Assembly (NCBI GenBank): GCA_017620655.1
Contig: JAGAUT010000074.1
Location: 1-64,000 of the forward strand
DNA: 64,000 bases
From: Clostridia bacterium
GTDB lineage: Bacteria; Bacillota; Clostridia; Oscillospirales; CAG-382
Reading direction: 5' to 3'
In this document: positions 1-7,942 of the stretch, piece after piece
Layout: every line of letters starts with the position of its first letter
Position numbering within the stretch: position 1 is the stretch's first letter
Translations under genes and position numbers: made by a program
The notes under the pieces: model-generated
The model's database searches: none
Told to the model about the DNA's origin: nothing
Seen by the model: only the letters and a program-made list of their open reading frames with translations

Positions 1-1
1 A

Positions 2-982
2 GATGACGAAGAATACAAGAGATATATGCACCACTACAACATGCCCAGCTACTCTGTAGGTGAAACAAAGCCCTCCAGCGGTCCCGGCAGACGTGAAATC
101 GGTCACGGCGCACTTGCAGAACGTGCACTTCTTCCCGTAATTCCTTCCGTTGAAGAATTCCCCTACTCTATCAGACTTGTTTCCGAAGTAGTTTCTTCCA
201 ACGGTTCTACATCACAGGGTTCTATCTGTGCTTCAACTCTTGCTCTTATGGATGCAGGTGTTCCGATTAAGGATCCCGTTGCAGGTATCTCCTGCGGTCT
301 TATCACCGAAGGCGACAGATGGATGACAATGGTTGACATTCAGGGTCTCGAAGACTTCTTCGGCGATATGGACTTTAAGGTGGCTGGTACAAAGAACGGT
401 ATTACAGCTATTCAGATGGACCTCAAGATTGACGGTCTAACACCCGAAATCATCAAAGCAGCTTTTGCTCAGACACACACAGCAAGAGATTACATTCTTG
501 ACGAAGTAATGCTTAAGGCTATCGACAAGCCCCGTGCTGACGTTTCTGACTACGCTCCCAAGATGATCACAATTAAGATCGATCCTGAAAAGATTGGCGA
601 TGTTATCGGTAAGGGTGGCAAGGTTATTCAGGCTATCACTGCAGAAACAGGTGCTAAGATTGACATTGAGGACGACGGTACAGTATTTATCGCTGCCATC
701 GACAAGAATGCAGGTCTTAAGGCTAAGTCCATCGTTGAAGCAATTGCATTTGATCCCGAACCCGGCGCTGTTTTCACAGGCAAGGTTACAAGACTTATGA
801 GCTTTGGTGCATTTGTTGAAATCGCACCCGGTAAGGAAGGTCTTGTACACATTTCTAAGCTCGCAAAGGAAAGAGTTGAAAAGGTTGAAGACGTTGTAAA
901 TGTCGGCGACGAAATCAAGGTTAAGGTTCTTGAAATCGACGACAAGGGCAGACTCAATCTTTCCAGAAAAGACGCTATTTAG
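2..982 (+). CDS. pnp: Polyribonucleotide nucleotidyltransferase (PNPase), 3' part
   Basis: This is the C-terminal 326 residues of PNPase, the phosphorolytic 3'-5' exoribonuclease of mRNA decay. The reading frame is open from the window edge, so the start lies outside. The second RNase PH core is recognisable by [15 protein letters not shown] and by [15 protein letters not shown]. It is followed by a KH domain with the GxxG loop GKGG and by an S1 RNA-binding domain that begins near GAVFTGKV and contains FGAFVEI. The protein ends soon after the S1 domain, as is normal for the family, so the 3' end is complete. A strong terminator follows at 1057-1090. Any upstream partner such as rpsO is not visible. 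Confidence 0.96.
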   Translation, partial: DDEEYKRYMHHYNMPSYSVGETKPSSGPGRREIGHGALAERALLPVIPSVEEFPYSIRLVSEVVSSNGSTSQGSICASTLALMDAGVPIKDPVAGISCGLITEGDRWMTMVDIQGLEDFFGDMDFKVAGTKNGITAIQMDLKIDGLTPEIIKAAFAQTHTARDYILDEVMLKAIDKPRADVSDYAPKMITIKIDPEKIGDVIGKGGKVIQAITAETGAKIDIEDDGTVFIAAIDKNAGLKAKSIVEAIAFDPEPGAVFTGKVTRLMSFGAFVEIAPGKEGLVHISKLAKERVEKVEDVVNVGDEIKVKVLEIDDKGRLNLSRKDAI

Positions 983-1056
983 CGGGTAACACCCGCTGGC
1001 AATTTCGCGGATCATATTCGCGAAAACAAAGCTTTATCAATCGCGCAAATAACCAA

Positions 1057-1090
1057 ACACCGCCGTCAAACGCCGACGGCGGTGTTTTTT
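1057..1090 (+). terminator. Rho-independent terminator after pnp
   Basis: A perfect 11-bp GC-rich stem (1057-1067 with 1075-1085) has a 7-nt loop and is followed by a run of six T. It lies 75 bp after the pnp stop codon and ends the pnp transcript before rluB. Confidence 0.93.
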
Positions 1091-1143
1091 ATAAACGGCG
1101 TTATCTATAACATATGGCTGTGAAGTTATATAAGGAGAAAACT

Positions 1144-1860
1144 ATGGAAGAAATCAGAATTCAGAAATACATTTCAGACTGCGGTCTTATGTCAAGACGT
1201 GCTGCTGAAAAGGAAATTGAACAGGGCTTTTTCAAAGTAAACGGTGTAAAAGCCACAATCGGTCAGAAGATTGACCCGGACAAGGATGAAGTTGAATACA
1301 AAGGCAAGCCTGTCAAAGGCAGTTCCAAGAAGGTCTATGTAATGCTCTACAAGCCGAGAGGATACGTTACCACCATGAGTGATGACGAAGGCAGAAAATG
1401 CATTCCCGAGCTTTTAAAGGACATTCCTGAGCGTGTTTATCCCTGCGGCAGACTTGACATGGATTCGGAAGGCTTGCTTATACTCACAAATGACGGCGAG
1501 GTTGCAAACAAGCTTATGCACCCCAAACATCATGTAGAGAAGATTTATCATGTCAAAGTTAAAGGTGAAATCGAGCCTGAGGTTTTAGTTTCTCTTAACG
1601 GACCTATGGTTATTGACGATTATAAAATCAAGCCTGTTCAGGTATCAATAATTGAAAGAAAAGAAGGAAATACTATTTTAAGATTCATTCTTTCTGAAGG
1701 AAGAAACCGACAAATCAGAAAGATGTGTGAGCAGGTCAATCTCAAAATTACACGACTCAAGAGAGTTGCTGTCGGAGACCTTACAATCGGTATGTTAAAG
1801 CCGGGTCAGTGGAAGTATATGAATTACAATGAAATCGGTATTCTAAAGAATATGTCCTAA
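1144..1860 (+). CDS. rluB: rRNA pseudouridine synthase, RluB/RsuA family
   Basis: Predicted to isomerise a uridine of 23S rRNA (RluB type) or 16S rRNA (RsuA type) to pseudouridine. An N-terminal S4 RNA-binding domain (about residues 3-50, RIQKYISDCGLMSRRAAE) precedes the catalytic domain. The hallmark GRLDMDSEGL carries the catalytic Asp at residue 105, and GRNRQIRKM lies near the C-terminus. The protein has 238 residues, normal for the family. I chose the ATG at 1144 because AAGGAG at 1132-1137 sits 6 nt before it; an in-frame ATG at 1114 has no ribosome-binding site. The GNAT-like gene follows 12 bp downstream and probably shares the transcript. The exact target base cannot be read from sequence. 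Confidence 0.92.
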   Translation: MEEIRIQKYISDCGLMSRRAAEKEIEQGFFKVNGVKATIGQKIDPDKDEVEYKGKPVKGSSKKVYVMLYKPRGYVTTMSDDEGRKCIPELLKDIPERVYPCGRLDMDSEGLLILTNDGEVANKLMHPKHHVEKIYHVKVKGEIEPEVLVSLNGPMVIDDYKIKPVQVSIIERKEGNTILRFILSEGRNRQIRKMCEQVNLKITRLKRVAVGDLTIGMLKPGQWKYMNYNEIGILKNMS

Positions 1861-1872
1861 AGAGGTGTCAGA

Positions 1873-2274
1873 ATGATTGCGATTAGACCCGTTTATACAA
1901 GCTATGAACGCGAAGAATATATGAAGCCGTTCGGTATAGTACCTGAAGAAAATCAGGTGGTAATTGCCGCCATCAATGACGGCAGATTTGTGGGTGCTGC
2001 ACTTGTTTCCTACGAAGGAAATTACGGCACAATACACATGATGAGCCTTATTGACGGATATGACGATTATATCGACAGATTCCTTATCGGAAAGGCTGCT
2101 CTTAATTTTCTTGATTTATCGGGTGCAAAAGATGTTTCATATATCGGTACCGACGAAAAGCTTGCAAAAGCTCTTGGCTTTAAAATTGATGACAGCGGAA
2201 TGAGGATCAATCTTATAGGGTATTTTGACGGTGCTCATGACGGTTGCAGCGGTCACTGTGCGGAGGAAAATTAA
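1873..2274 (+). CDS. GNAT-like N-acetyltransferase family protein
   Basis: A 133-residue protein that reads like a compact GNAT fold: a beta-rich start, a central stretch with substrate-binding character (GRFVGAALVSYEGNYGTIHMMSL), a helix, and a C-terminal region with AKALGFKIDDSG, which resembles the 'GF' segment of acetyltransferases. It ends in a Cys/His tail (HDGCSGHC). The acetyl-CoA loop is not a clean match, so the activity and substrate are unknown. It starts 12 bp after rluB behind AGAGGTG, and its stop codon overlaps the start of the next gene (TAATG), which suggests translational coupling with the permease. Confidence 0.55.
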   Translation: MIAIRPVYTSYEREEYMKPFGIVPEENQVVIAAINDGRFVGAALVSYEGNYGTIHMMSLIDGYDDYIDRFLIGKAALNFLDLSGAKDVSYIGTDEKLAKALGFKIDDSGMRINLIGYFDGAHDGCSGHCAEEN

Positions 2275-3209
2275 TGGGAGATTACAGTATTCGTGTTATT
2301 GAAAAAATTATTGTTCTTTTCATTGCGATGATCGCAGGCTTTATAGCCAAAAAAGGAAGGCTGCTGAGTGGCGAGAGCACCAAGTCTCTTTCCTCAATGC
2401 TTGTTTATATAACAAATCCATGCCTTATAGTTTGTTCATTGCAGAGAGAGTATGATAATAAGCTTCTTATTACAGCGGCTTGTGTGTTTACACTGTCTGT
2501 TTTTGTACACTCATTTCTTGCAATTTTCTCACATTTTATTTTTAAACGCGTAAAAGACAGAAGAGAAAGAAGCGTTTACACCTACGGTTTGACATACAGC
2601 AACTGCGGATACATGGGCTTCCCTCTTATGATGGCAATATTCAAGGAAGATCCTCAGCTCGGTTTGTTTTACGGTGTGATTTTTGTTACAGTATTTAATT
2701 TATTTTCATGGACACACGGCATAATTGTAATGAGCAATCAAAACAAAATTCCGTGGAAAAAGCTTATTTACAATCCTGCATTAATCGCCGTTTTCGTCAG
2801 CATAATTTTATTCCTTGGAAGAATAATGCTTCCCAAGACAATTAACGACGGTCTGACACTTGTCGGCGACATGACCTTCCCTCTTTCCATGATAATTATA
2901 GGAAGTCTACTTGCCGACATGAATCTTTTAAAGATTTTCTCTCAAAAGAAACTTTACCTGTTTTCAGCATTGGGATTGTTGGTAATTCCGGGAATTATGC
3001 TTATAGTTGCAAAGCTTTTGGGACTTCCGGAATATCTTTCAATTGTTGGCATTACAATGTGTGCAGCTCCCGTCGCAGCAAACACTGCCGTAACTGCTGA
3101 AGTATATGAAAACGACTCAGCGTTAGCTGCAAGGCTTGTTGGTATGACTACCCTGTTCTGTCTTGTAACAATGCCTCTTATGCTCTGGCTTGCAGAAAAA
3201 ATATTATAA
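2274..3209 (+). CDS. AEC-family (auxin efflux carrier-type) transporter
   Basis: A 311-residue integral membrane protein with about ten hydrophobic segments in two halves, typical of the AEC permeases (Pfam Mem_trans) that move malate, malonate or other organic anions. Family features are the N-terminal IVLFIAMIAGFIAKKG segment, the conserved Asn/Pro turn in YITNPCLIV, and the C-terminal CAAPVAANTAV stretch. I chose the ATG at 2274 because GGAGG at 2262-2266 is well placed; an in-frame start 30 bp upstream would lie inside the previous gene. It overlaps that gene by one base. The substrate cannot be inferred from the neighbours. Confidence 0.85.
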   Translation: MGDYSIRVIEKIIVLFIAMIAGFIAKKGRLLSGESTKSLSSMLVYITNPCLIVCSLQREYDNKLLITAACVFTLSVFVHSFLAIFSHFIFKRVKDRRERSVYTYGLTYSNCGYMGFPLMMAIFKEDPQLGLFYGVIFVTVFNLFSWTHGIIVMSNQNKIPWKKLIYNPALIAVFVSIILFLGRIMLPKTINDGLTLVGDMTFPLSMIIIGSLLADMNLLKIFSQKKLYLFSALGLLVIPGIMLIVAKLLGLPEYLSIVGITMCAAPVAANTAVTAEVYENDSALAARLVGMTTLFCLVTMPLMLWLAEKIL

Positions 3210-3212
3210 ATC

Positions 3213-3243
3213 AAAGGACGGACTAATTCCGTCCTTTATTATT
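3213..3243 (+). terminator. Rho-independent terminator after the AEC permease
   Basis: A perfect 10-bp stem (3213-3222 with 3228-3237) with loop CTAAT is followed by TTATTATT. It overlaps the -35 box of the next promoter by two bases. Confidence 0.85.
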
Positions 3244-3270
3244 GACATACTTTCTTAAAAGAGTTATAAT
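3242..3270 (+). promoter_or_regulatory. Perfect consensus sigma-A promoter, near-leaderless
   Basis: TTGACA at 3242-3247 and TATAAT at 3265-3270 are separated by exactly 17 bp. The expected transcription start is near 3277, only about 11 nt before the chosen ATG at 3288, so the mRNA would begin almost at its own Shine-Dalgarno sequence. Confidence 0.88.
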
Positions 3271-3287
3271 TCCAATAGGTGATTTAT

Positions 3288-4184
3288 ATGAAAAAGTTGG
3301 TCGGTATTTCAACGTTTACACTTCAAAGCCTATACGGTGATTTTAAGGCGTTGGAAATTGCAAAAGCAATAGGTGCTGATGCAGTTGATTTTTCGCTTGA
3401 CACTTACAGCGTACTCAACAAAAACTCAATTTACTCAAAATCAGAGGAAGAAATTGTTGCCCATTTTACTGCCGTTAAAAAGAAGGCAGATGAGCTGGGT
3501 CTAATCATATCTCAAACTCACGGGCGTCTTCGCATTTACTTTGCAGACCCTGCAAAGGATGATGCAGTCTTTAAAGATGCACGCATAGACTGCATGGTTA
3601 CAAAAATTCTCGGCGCCCCTTACACGGTCATGCACGCCATTGCAACATCAATTACGGGTCCCGATGCCGAAAGCGGATTTATGCATGATTTATGTTTTGA
3701 CACCTTTAACAAGATTATTTCATACGCAAAGGAATATGATGTGAAGATAGCAATGGAAACTATGGGTGATGCCCCGGTTTACGGATGTTGCGACTTTTTC
3801 GGACATCTTACAGAGTTCAAAAAGGCTTATGACCGAATCTGTGCATTTGAGGACAACGCAGATTATTTCTTCTGCTGTATCGATACAGGTCATATCAACA
3901 AGGCAATGAGATTTGATAACAACCCCACTCCGGGTGATTTTATAAGGCAAATGGGAAGTGCTGTCAAATGTCTTCATCTCAATGACAACAACACACTCAC
4001 AGACCAGCACAAGCCCCCAAAAACAGGTGTTATTGACTGGGATGATGTTCTGAGTGCGTTAGACGAAGTGGGATATAACGGAGTTTACAATCTTGAGCTC
4101 AACCTTCAGCACTTCGGCAAAGGCTTTGAGATTGAAACTGCAGAATTTTCAATAAAGCTTCTGAAATACATGCTAAACAAATAA
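3288..4184 (+). CDS. Sugar phosphate isomerase/epimerase family protein (TIM barrel)
   Basis: A 298-residue protein of the xylose-isomerase-like TIM-barrel family (Pfam AP_endonuc_2), which contains epimerases and isomerases that use a divalent metal. Metal-site residues can be placed at VKIAMETMGD (Glu), CCIDTGHINK (Asp and His), VKCLHLNDN (His) and YNLELN (Glu). ATG 3288 is preferred over the in-frame GTG 3279 because AGGTG lies 6 nt upstream; the GTG overlaps that ribosome-binding site. The gene stands alone with its own promoter and terminator, so context gives no clue to the substrate. It is separate from the epimerase domain encoded at 41560-44058. Confidence 0.82.
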   Translation: MKKLVGISTFTLQSLYGDFKALEIAKAIGADAVDFSLDTYSVLNKNSIYSKSEEEIVAHFTAVKKKADELGLIISQTHGRLRIYFADPAKDDAVFKDARIDCMVTKILGAPYTVMHAIATSITGPDAESGFMHDLCFDTFNKIISYAKEYDVKIAMETMGDAPVYGCCDFFGHLTEFKKAYDRICAFEDNADYFFCCIDTGHINKAMRFDNNPTPGDFIRQMGSAVKCLHLNDNNTLTDQHKPPKTGVIDWDDVLSALDEVGYNGVYNLELNLQHFGKGFEIETAEFSIKLLKYMLNK

Positions 4185-4187
4185 ATG

Positions 4188-4220
4188 AAAAAAACGACAA
4201 GCATTAACTTGTCGTTTTTT
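4188..4220 (+). terminator. Rho-independent terminator after the epimerase gene
   Basis: A long A/T-capped stem (4189-4201 with 4208-4220) has core CGACAAG/CTTGTCG, a 6-nt loop and a six-T run. The T run is also the left end of a 23-bp direct repeat shared with the tRNA-Leu 3' end. Confidence 0.88.
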
Positions 4221-4237
4221 GGTGCCGGTGGTGGGAC
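4215..4237 (+). repeat. Direct repeat of the tRNA-Leu 3' end (att-like copy)
   Basis: These 23 bp are identical to 4408-4430. That stretch comprises the last 18 bp of tRNA-Leu(CAA), including the encoded CCA, plus five preceding T. The copy lies about 190 bp beyond the 3' end of the tRNA, which is the arrangement left by elements that integrate into tRNA 3' ends. No integrase gene is present between the repeats. Confidence 0.7.
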
Positions 4238-4380
4238 AAGACTGACTCCGTCATTCTTACTGCTCAACGACCAAAATCATTTGATTTTGGTTCCAGTTTC
4301 CCACCTTGTCGCTAAAAACTTGCCATTAAGGCAACTTTTTTACGCGACAAGCCCTCATAGGGTTCAAATCCCAAAATAAA
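4238..4380. other. Non-coding spacer between tRNA-Leu repeats, rich in hairpins
   Basis: No convincing gene is seen. An 8-9-bp AT-rich inverted repeat lies at 4271-4290. A long near-perfect hairpin at 4305-4351 has arms CTTGTCGC/GCGACAAG, then TAAAAA/TTTTTTA, then TTGCC/GGCAA around loop ATTAA. At 4359-4372 there is a T-arm-like GGGTTCAAATCCC motif, which looks like a tRNA fragment. A 64-codon open frame starting at 4185 runs across the terminator and is not credible. Confidence 0.5.
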
Positions 4381-4412
4381 AAAAAGCTGACACGTTTCTG
4401 CATCAGCTTTTT
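4378..4412 (-). terminator. Terminator downstream of tRNA-Leu(CAA)
   Basis: An inverted repeat AAAAAGCTGA (4381-4390) / TCAGCTTTTT (4403-4412) has A-runs and T-runs on either side. In the minus direction it directly follows the tRNA 3' end and is followed by a T run. It could act in both directions. Confidence 0.8.
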
Positions 4413-4498
4413 TGGTGCCGGTGGTGGGACTTGAACCCACACGGTATCGCTACCAACGGATTTTGAGTCCGTCGCGTCTGCCATTCCACCACACCGGC
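4413..4498 (-). tRNA. tRNA-Leu (anticodon CAA)
   Basis: Read on the minus strand this is an 86-nt class II tRNA. The acceptor stem GCCGGTG pairs with CACCGGC. The anticodon stem closes a loop CTCAAAA with anticodon CAA (codon UUG). It has the long variable arm of tRNA-Leu, a GGTTCAAGTCC T arm and an encoded CCA. A promoter at 4513-4541 and a terminator at 4378-4412 make it a single-gene transcript. Confidence 0.95.
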
Positions 4499-4512
4499 GT
4501 TTTCATTTAAAT

Positions 4513-4541
4513 ATAATATCACAATTCTTTCGGTTTTGCAA
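4513..4541 (-). promoter_or_regulatory. Promoter for tRNA-Leu(CAA)
   Basis: On the minus strand, TTGCAA (4536-4541) and TATTAT (4513-4518) are 17 bp apart, about 15 bp upstream of the tRNA 5' end. Confidence 0.65.
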
Positions 4542-4576
4542 TACCTTTTAAAGATTTTAATTAAAAAGTTTGTGCG

Positions 4577-4605
4577 TTGAAAATGTAACAAATATATAGT
4601 ACAAT
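4577..4605 (+). promoter_or_regulatory. Promoter for trmO and the GTPase-nuclease gene
   Basis: TTGAAA (4577-4582) and TACAAT (4600-4605) are 17 bp apart. The expected start near 4612 gives a leader of about 20 nt that contains GGAGG at 4621-4625. Confidence 0.7.
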
Positions 4606-4633
4606 ATTGTTGTATCGGATGGAGGATTCAGCA

Positions 4634-5335
4634 ATGAACTACAATATCGAGCCAATTGCATATATACACAACAATTATGTAGAAAAATTCGGAATTCCAA
4701 GGCAAAGCGGTATTATCAAAGACAGCATTTCCACAATTGTTTTTGAGAAGAAGTATCAGGATGACAATTCTCTGAGAGGTCTCGAAGAATATTCGCACAT
4801 ATGGCTTTTATGGATTTTCAACGACAAAAACGCTAACAAGGAATGGTCTCCTACCGTCAGACCCCCACGCCTTGGCGGAAACAAGCGTATGGGTGTTTTT
4901 GCAACACGTTCCCCCTATCATCCTAACGGAATAGGATTATCATGCGTGAAAATCATCTCTTTTGAAAAAACTGTTAATAACGGAACCGTGATTAGTGTCG
5001 AAGGTGCAGACCTGCTTTGCGGCACGCCGATTATCGACATAAAGCCCTATCTTTCTTTTACAGATTGCAGAGAAGATGCTATTTGCGGCTTTGCTGAAAA
5101 CACAAAAGACTATGAATTAACTGTCATGTTTGATACTGACATTTCATCAATTAAAGATGAAGTTATAAATGAAATCACACAGCTTCTCAAGCAAGACCCA
5201 CGGCCATCATATCAGGACAATTCTGACAGGATTTACTCAATGAAGTTTGGAGAGTTTGATGTAAAGTTCAAAGTTGACGGCAATTACCTTAATGTTATAA
5301 GAATAGAAACACGAACGGATGTGAAAGATGAATAA
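4634..5335 (+). CDS. trmO: tRNA (N6-threonylcarbamoyladenosine37-N6)-methyltransferase, TrmO/TsaA family
   Basis: A 233-residue TsaA-like protein (Pfam UPF0066). In E. coli TrmO uses SAM to methylate t6A37 of tRNA-Thr. The family signature is clear: RPPRLGG, then GVFATRSPYHPNGIGLS, and GADLLCGTPIIDIKPY. The long C-terminal domain is also present. ATG 4634 follows GGAGG by 8 nt; an in-frame ATG further upstream has no such site. The last bases overlap the start of the next gene (ATGAATAA), so a tRNA-modification enzyme is translationally coupled to a ribosome-acting GTPase-nuclease. Both act on translation, which may be more than chance. Confidence 0.9.
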   Translation: MNYNIEPIAYIHNNYVEKFGIPRQSGIIKDSISTIVFEKKYQDDNSLRGLEEYSHIWLLWIFNDKNANKEWSPTVRPPRLGGNKRMGVFATRSPYHPNGIGLSCVKIISFEKTVNNGTVISVEGADLLCGTPIIDIKPYLSFTDCREDAICGFAENTKDYELTVMFDTDISSIKDEVINEITQLLKQDPRPSYQDNSDRIYSMKFGEFDVKFKVDGNYLNVIRIETRTDVKDE

Positions 5336-7898
5336 GCTTACTATGGGCATTGTTGCCCATGTAGACTGCGGAAAAACAACTTTATCAGAAGCGCTGTTAT
5401 ATGAAACAGGTGTTATAAGAAAGCTGGGCAGAGTTGATAGCAAGAACTGCTTTCTCGACAGCTTTGAGCTGGAAAGAAAAAGGGGTATTACTATTTTCTC
5501 AAAGCAAGCACAGTTTTCTACCGAAAATTTTGACGTTACTCTTCTGGATACCCCCGGTCACGTTGACTTTTCCGCTGAAACTGAGAGAACACTTTCAGTG
5601 TTGGATTTAGCAATTATTCTTGTAAGCGCATCGTCGGGTGTTCAAAGTCACACCGAAACATTATGGGCACTGCTCAGAAAATACAACATCCCGACATTCA
5701 TATTCATCAACAAAATGGATTTATCCAACGCTGACAAGGAAACTTTACTCAAAGGTATAAAAAAGAAGCTTTCTTCAAATGCAATACCGATTGAATCGTT
5801 TTCCAATTCTGAAGAATTGGCAATGTGCTCGGAAGAAATGATGGACGCTTTCCTCTCTGACGGAAAAATTTCTGACGAAATGCTTAAAAGTGAAATTAAT
5901 AACTGTCATCTGTTCCCATGCGTTTTCGGCTCGGCATTGAAGCTGGACGGAATCAAAGATTTACTGAATACAATTGACAACTATGCATCTGCGCCAGACT
6001 ACTCAGAAGATTTCGGTGCAAAAGTTTTCAAAATTACTCACGGAGAGAACGGCGAACGTCTCACCCACATGAAAATAACCGGCTGCAAACTATCTGTTAA
6101 GGATTTTTTAGAGTACTGCAATCAATCCGGCATAATAATAAGTGAAAAAATTGAGCAAATAAGAATTTTTCAAGGTGACAAATATACAGCTGTTAATCAA
6201 GTGCCCGCAGGTACAATATGTGCTGTCACAGGACCCACAGAATTGGTCTCGGGAAGTGTACTCGGATATGAAACAGCGAGTGAGCCTCCCGTTCTTACAC
6301 CGATTCTCAGCTACAAAATCAATCTTCCAAAGGACATTGATGAGCACACTGCGCTGTCAAAATTAAGAATTCTTGAAGCTGAAGACCCAATGCTAAAAGT
6401 GACATTCAACGAAGACTTAAAAGAAATACACCTTCTGCTAATGGGTGAAATTCAGCTCGAAGTGATAACTCACCAGATTGTATCAAGATTTGGATTTTCA
6501 GTAACATTTAGCGACGGCGGTATTGTATACCGTGAAACAATCACGGACACCGTTGAAGGCGTTGGTCACTATGAGCCGCTTCGTCATTATTCGGAAGTTC
6601 ATCTTCTGTTATCACCTGCAGAGCGCGGAACAGGACTGATTTTTGATACAGACTGCGATACGGATTTTCTTGAAAAAAACTGGCAGAGACTTATTCTAAC
6701 GCATCTTGAGGAGAAAACACACCTCGGCGTCCTCACAGGCTCACCAATAACCGACATTAAGATTACTCTTGTTTCGGGTAAAGCACACAAAAAACACACT
6801 GAAGGCGGAGATTTCAGACAAGCAACATACAGAGCTGTTCGTCAAGGGTTGATGAAAGCAAAAAGTGTACTTCTTGAGCCTTGGTATAACTACGAAATCA
6901 CTGTTCCCTCTGAAAACATCGGAAGGGTTATGACTGATATTCAAAAAATGTCCGGCACAATGAACATCCCTGAAAACGACGGAGAATTTGCCACACTCAA
7001 AGGCGCTGCGCCTGTGTCAGAGATGAGATTATACTCATCGGATCTTGCCTCTTTTACCCGAGGCACAGGAAGGATAAATCTCAATCTTAAAGGGTATGAC
7101 CTATGCCACAACAGCGATGAAGTAATAAATAGCATTGGATATTCAGCAGAAGCAGATTTAAAAAACAGCCCCGATTCGATATTTTGTTCGGGTGGCTCTG
7201 CCCTCTTTGTCAGATGGAATGAAGTTGAAAGCTACATGCACTTACCAAGCATTTTTACTATAGACAAAGAAGAGCTTGAGCAAAAAAAGGAACTCAAGCG
7301 AAGGGCTGCTGAGTACTGCAGTGCCGTTGCCACCGACAAAGAACTGATGGAAATATTTGAGAAAACATACGGTCCTATAAGAAAACGACAGGAGCCGAAA
7401 ACAAAATTCAATCCATCGGTTACAAAACCGCTGAAAACAGTTAAAGCAAAACCCAGCCACATGCCGACGGGACCGGAGTATCTGCTGATAGACGGATACA
7501 ATATCATTTTTGCATGGGAAGAACTGAAGAAAACAGCCATGTCAAATCTTGAACATGCAAGACACGAGCTGACCGAAAGGCTATGCAACTATCAAGGGTT
7601 CTCAAAACAGGAAATCATACTTGTTTTTGATGCATACAAAGTTCATAAAAATCCGGGAAGTATTGAGAGTTTCAGAAACATCAAGGTTGTATATACAAAA
7701 GAAGCTGAAACCGCCGACACTTACATCGAAAAAGCAGCATACAAGCTCAGTAAAGACCACATTGTAAGGGTTGCAACAAGCGACGGTCCGGAGCAAATGA
7801 TTATTCTCGGAAGCGGTGCCCTTAGAGTTCCGGCAATGTCTTTTATAAAAGAGCTGACTGATGCCGAAAAAGCTATACGAGAATTTCTTTCAGACTAA
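5328..7898 (+). CDS. TetM-like ribosomal-protection GTPase fused to a Rae1/YacP-type NYN nuclease domain
   Basis: An 856-residue two-part protein. Residues 1 to about 640 are an EF-G-like GTPase of the TetM/TetO type. G1 is AHVDCGKT (10-17), G2 RGIT (52-55), G3 DTPGH (74-78) and G4 NKMD (128-131), followed by domains II-V. Residues 713-856 are a NYN domain like B. subtilis Rae1 (YacP), a ribosome-associated mRNA endonuclease. It has LIDGYN (Asp722), VFDAY (Asp768), ETADTY (Asp797) and TSDG (Asp819), so the acidic site looks intact. A basic linker (about 670-710) joins them. The start overlaps trmO by 8 bp and has a weak ribosome-binding site. The fold calls are firm; whether it confers tetracycline resistance or acts in ribosome rescue is inference. 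Confidence 0.9.
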   Translation: MNKLTMGIVAHVDCGKTTLSEALLYETGVIRKLGRVDSKNCFLDSFELERKRGITIFSKQAQFSTENFDVTLLDTPGHVDFSAETERTLSVLDLAIILVSASSGVQSHTETLWALLRKYNIPTFIFINKMDLSNADKETLLKGIKKKLSSNAIPIESFSNSEELAMCSEEMMDAFLSDGKISDEMLKSEINNCHLFPCVFGSALKLDGIKDLLNTIDNYASAPDYSEDFGAKVFKITHGENGERLTHMKITGCKLSVKDFLEYCNQSGIIISEKIEQIRIFQGDKYTAVNQVPAGTICAVTGPTELVSGSVLGYETASEPPVLTPILSYKINLPKDIDEHTALSKLRILEAEDPMLKVTFNEDLKEIHLLLMGEIQLEVITHQIVSRFGFSVTFSDGGIVYRETITDTVEGVGHYEPLRHYSEVHLLLSPAERGTGLIFDTDCDTDFLEKNWQRLILTHLEEKTHLGVLTGSPITDIKITLVSGKAHKKHTEGGDFRQATYRAVRQGLMKAKSVLLEPWYNYEITVPSENIGRVMTDIQKMSGTMNIPENDGEFATLKGAAPVSEMRLYSSDLASFTRGTGRINLNLKGYDLCHNSDEVINSIGYSAEADLKNSPDSIFCSGGSALFVRWNEVESYMHLPSIFTIDKEELEQKKELKRRAAEYCSAVATDKELMEIFEKTYGPIRKRQEPKTKFNPSVTKPLKTVKAKPSHMPTGPEYLLIDGYNIIFAWEELKKTAMSNLEHARHELTERLCNYQGFSKQEIILVFDAYKVHKNPGSIESFRNIKVVYTKEAETADTYIEKAAYKLSKDHIVRVATSDGPEQMIILGSGALRVPAMSFIKELTDAEKAIREFLSD

Positions 7899-7905
7899 CA
7901 AAAAG

Positions 7906-7940
7906 CCTCGTACTTTCACAGTACGAGGTTCAACTTTTAT
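7906..7940 (+). terminator. Terminator between convergent genes
   Basis: A perfect 9-bp stem (7906-7914 with 7920-7928) with loop TTCAC is followed by TTCAACTTTTAT. It separates the GTPase-nuclease gene from the convergent uppS gene. Confidence 0.75.
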
Positions 7941-7942
7941 AT

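Noticed and set aside
437-1015. 192-codon open frame antisense to pnp
   Set aside because: It mirrors the strong codon bias of pnp, has no ribosome-binding site and crosses the pnp stop region.
4185-4379. 64-codon open frame after the epimerase gene
   Set aside because: It runs through a terminator, the tRNA-end repeat and several hairpins, and has no ribosome-binding site.
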